In this document: positions 6,662 to 8,551 of the stretch, piece by piece | Numbering within the stretch: the stretch's first letter is position 1 | Layout of the letters: every line of letters starts with the position of its first letter | Assembly (NCBI GenBank): GCA_910577575.1 | Contig: CAJTOG010000074.1 | Span: forward strand, 1-8,551 | Direction of reading: 5' to 3' | Origin: an uncultured Ruminococcus sp. | GTDB lineage: Bacteria; Bacillota; Clostridia; Oscillospirales; Ruminococcaceae | Length of the DNA stretch: 8,551 bases | Translations under genes and position numbers: made by a program | The notes under the pieces: model-generated | The model's input: only the letters and a program-made list of their open reading frames with translations | Told to the model about the DNA's origin: nothing | Database searches by the model: none

Positions 6662-8551
6662 TGAAAATAACAATATCCGAATTTTTGAATGAATACTGTA
6701 CTGATATACCTGAATCAATAAAAAACGGCATAATTTTCAGGATTACATATTCAGATGATATGAAAAATATCAGATTTTTTGCATTGTTTCAGAATATAAT
6801 TCCAGCTAATGATATTTTTTTATTTGAATCATCAGTATCAAAAGCAATCGGAACTGAAAGTATAAAACTCAATCCGAGATATGAAAAATCACTTTTCAAT
6901 CTTATGTACATTCCGGAACTTGTTGAACTTCTTAAAAGAGATATTTCAGTAGTAAACGGATTCCTTAATGATGCGGATATTCAGCTTGACGGCAATAATT
7001 TAAATATCAAACTTATGCACGGCGGATATGATATGCTCAAACGCTGTAATTTTAATTCTGCTTTTTCACAGCTTATATATAATCAGTTCGGAGTTAAAAT
7101 AAACATCAAACTTGAAGGTGAAAACAAAGTAAACACAGAAGAATACAATGAAATGGTCAGCAGATTTGATGAAAAAATGCCGGATTACAGCAATCAACTT
7201 ATACCTGAAAATTCAAAACACGAAACTACAAAGGAAGAATCTCTTGTGTCAGTTCCCATCAAATCAATAGATATAACTTCACTTGATAAGGAATTTGATT
7301 CTGAATCCGCTGAAATAGTAAAAGGCAGAGCAATACGTGAAAAACCGTCTGCAATTACAGAAGTAATAGATAAGCTCGGAACTGATGTAGTAGTTATCGG
7401 CGATATTTTTTCCGCCGAAGTCAGAGAGCTTAAAAACGATAAATCTATTATAACTTACAGTATAACAGATTACAGCGGTTCACTCATTATTAAAAATTTC
7501 GTAAAAACATCTGACAAAGCTGAAAATGATAAGTTTGCGGGATTGAAAAAAGGTACAACTATTCTTGTTCAGGGAAAAATAGACTATGATAATTTTTCTC
7601 ATGACTTCTGTATAATGTCATCATCCGTCATAAAGGTAAAAAGAAAACCCAAAATGGACAATTATCCTGAAAAGCGTGTGGAACTCCACTGTCATACAAA
7701 TATGTCGTCTATGGATGCTGTAACAGATGCTGTAACCCTTATAAACCGTGCCGCTGAATGGGGACATCAGGCCATGGCCATAACAGACCATGGATGTGTA
7801 CAGGCATTTCCCGATTGTATGTATAATATGCCGAAAAACTTCAAAGTTATATATGGCTGTGAAGCATATGTAGTAAATGATATTGACAGACAACTTATAC
7901 TCAAAAAGCCGGATTCCAGAAATTTCAACGACGAAGTAATTATTTTTGACGTTGAAACAACAGGTCTGAGTTTTTCAAATGACAGGCTTACAAGTATTGC
8001 AGCGGTAAAAATTCGAAATTTACAGCATATTGATGATTTTGAATCATTTGTAAATCCTCATATGCACATACCCGAGCATATAACTGAGCTTACCGGAATT
8101 ACTGACGAAATGGTCAGAAACGCTCCTGATGAAGCAGAAGTATTACAGAAATTCATGGATTTTTGTGGAGATAATCCTATACTTGTAGCCCATAATGCAG
8201 ATTTTGACACAACTATGATTGATGAAATCTGCCGAAGAAATAACATAACGTTCAACTATAACTATCTTGATACACTTATTCTCTGCCAGGCAGCACTTCC
8301 TGAAGTAAAACGACATAAACTGAATTATGTTGCAAAGGCACTTAAACTTGGAAATTTTGAACATCACCGTGCTGATGAAGATGCATTGATTCTTTCCAAA
8401 ATATACATAGAACTGATAAGCCGTATCAAATCGCAGAAAGGATATACCAATCTGAGTCAGCTTAATGAGCTTGTAAATGAAATTGAAGTAAAAAAGCTGA
8501 AATCATACCACCAGATTATACTTGTCCGCAATCAAGCAGGATTGAAAAACC
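6658..8551 (+). CDS. polC: DNA polymerase III PolC-type alpha subunit, N-terminal part (runs off window)
   Basis: PolC is the replicative DNA polymerase of low-GC Gram-positives, with polymerase and 3'-5' proofreading in one chain. The frame is open from ATG 6658 to the window edge, about 631 codons; the family is about 1,400-1,450 residues, so the polymerase core is outside. In order: a divergent N-terminal domain (about 1-165), a polar linker, an OB-fold region (about 243-335), the first half of the PHP domain with VELHCHTNMSSMDAV (341-355; His344, His346), AITDHG (374-379) and YGCEAY (399-404; Glu402), then an inserted DEDDh exonuclease with FDVETTGLS (Asp431, Glu433), LVAHNADFD (509-517; Asp517), and HHRADED (His570, Asp575). 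The PHP domain resumes near SYHQIILVRNQAGLKN at the edge. The exonuclease-within-PHP layout separates PolC from DnaE. It overlaps ispG by 4 nt; the tandem ATG at 6661 is the alternative start. Confidence 0.96.
   Translation, partial: MMKITISEFLNEYCTDIPESIKNGIIFRITYSDDMKNIRFFALFQNIIPANDIFLFESSVSKAIGTESIKLNPRYEKSLFNLMYIPELVELLKRDISVVNGFLNDADIQLDGNNLNIKLMHGGYDMLKRCNFNSAFSQLIYNQFGVKINIKLEGENKVNTEEYNEMVSRFDEKMPDYSNQLIPENSKHETTKEESLVSVPIKSIDITSLDKEFDSESAEIVKGRAIREKPSAITEVIDKLGTDVVVIGDIFSAEVRELKNDKSIITYSITDYSGSLIIKNFVKTSDKAENDKFAGLKKGTTILVQGKIDYDNFSHDFCIMSSSVIKVKRKPKMDNYPEKRVELHCHTNMSSMDAVTDAVTLINRAAEWGHQAMAITDHGCVQAFPDCMYNMPKNFKVIYGCEAYVVNDIDRQLILKKPDSRNFNDEVIIFDVETTGLSFSNDRLTSIAAVKIRNLQHIDDFESFVNPHMHIPEHITELTGITDEMVRNAPDEAEVLQKFMDFCGDNPILVAHNADFDTTMIDEICRRNNITFNYNYLDTLILCQAALPEVKRHKLNYVAKALKLGNFEHHRADEDALILSKIYIELISRIKSQKGYTNLSQLNELVNEIEVKKLKSYHQIILVRNQAGLKN

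Overview
The window is a compact, AT-rich stretch of Bacillota (Firmicutes) housekeeping DNA. The best fit is a clostridial, Ruminococcus-like member of the Oscillospiraceae. The evidence is a PolC-type replicative polymerase (PHP domain with an inserted proofreading exonuclease), strong AGGAG-type ribosome binding sites, consensus sigma-A promoters, the MEP isoprenoid pathway, and the gene order pyrH-frr-uppS-cdsA-dxr-rseP-ispG-polC that is characteristic of Clostridia. The genus is an inference and cannot be fixed from the sequence alone.

Layout. Positions 1-30 hold a perfect hairpin, probably the terminator of the tRNA beside it. Positions 31-118 on the minus strand are a complete tRNA-Ser(UGA), driven by a perfect-consensus minus-strand promoter at 169-197. 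The AT-rich gap up to 353 also carries the plus-strand promoter of pyrH (292-320), so the two promoters are divergent. Eight genes then follow on the plus strand. The first group is pyrH (UMP kinase), frr (ribosome recycling factor), uppS (undecaprenyl diphosphate synthase) and cdsA (CDP-diacylglycerol synthase). A terminator-like hairpin at 3296-3325 separates them from dxr (DXP reductoisomerase), rseP (site-2 protease), ispG (HMBPP synthase) and the first ~630 codons of polC, which runs off the right edge.

How they work together. Dxr and IspG are two steps of the MEP pathway, which makes the C5 units (IPP/DMAPP) that UppS polymerises into the C55 carrier lipid for peptidoglycan and other wall polymers. 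CdsA makes CDP-diacylglycerol, the precursor of anionic phospholipids and phosphatidylethanolamine. RseP is an intramembrane protease that commonly travels with these envelope genes. PyrH (UTP/CTP supply; CTP is also a CdsA substrate), Frr (translation) and PolC (replication) make this a growth and envelope cluster. Spacing is tight within each half (0-28 nt, with a 4-nt overlap between ispG and polC), so there are probably two transcription units, with or without read-through at the internal hairpin.

I found no mobile element, CRISPR array, riboswitch, defence gene or unknown protein. All long reading frames that survive inspection are conserved core genes. The findings are therefore modest: promoter architecture, the internal hairpin, and small departures from family motifs.
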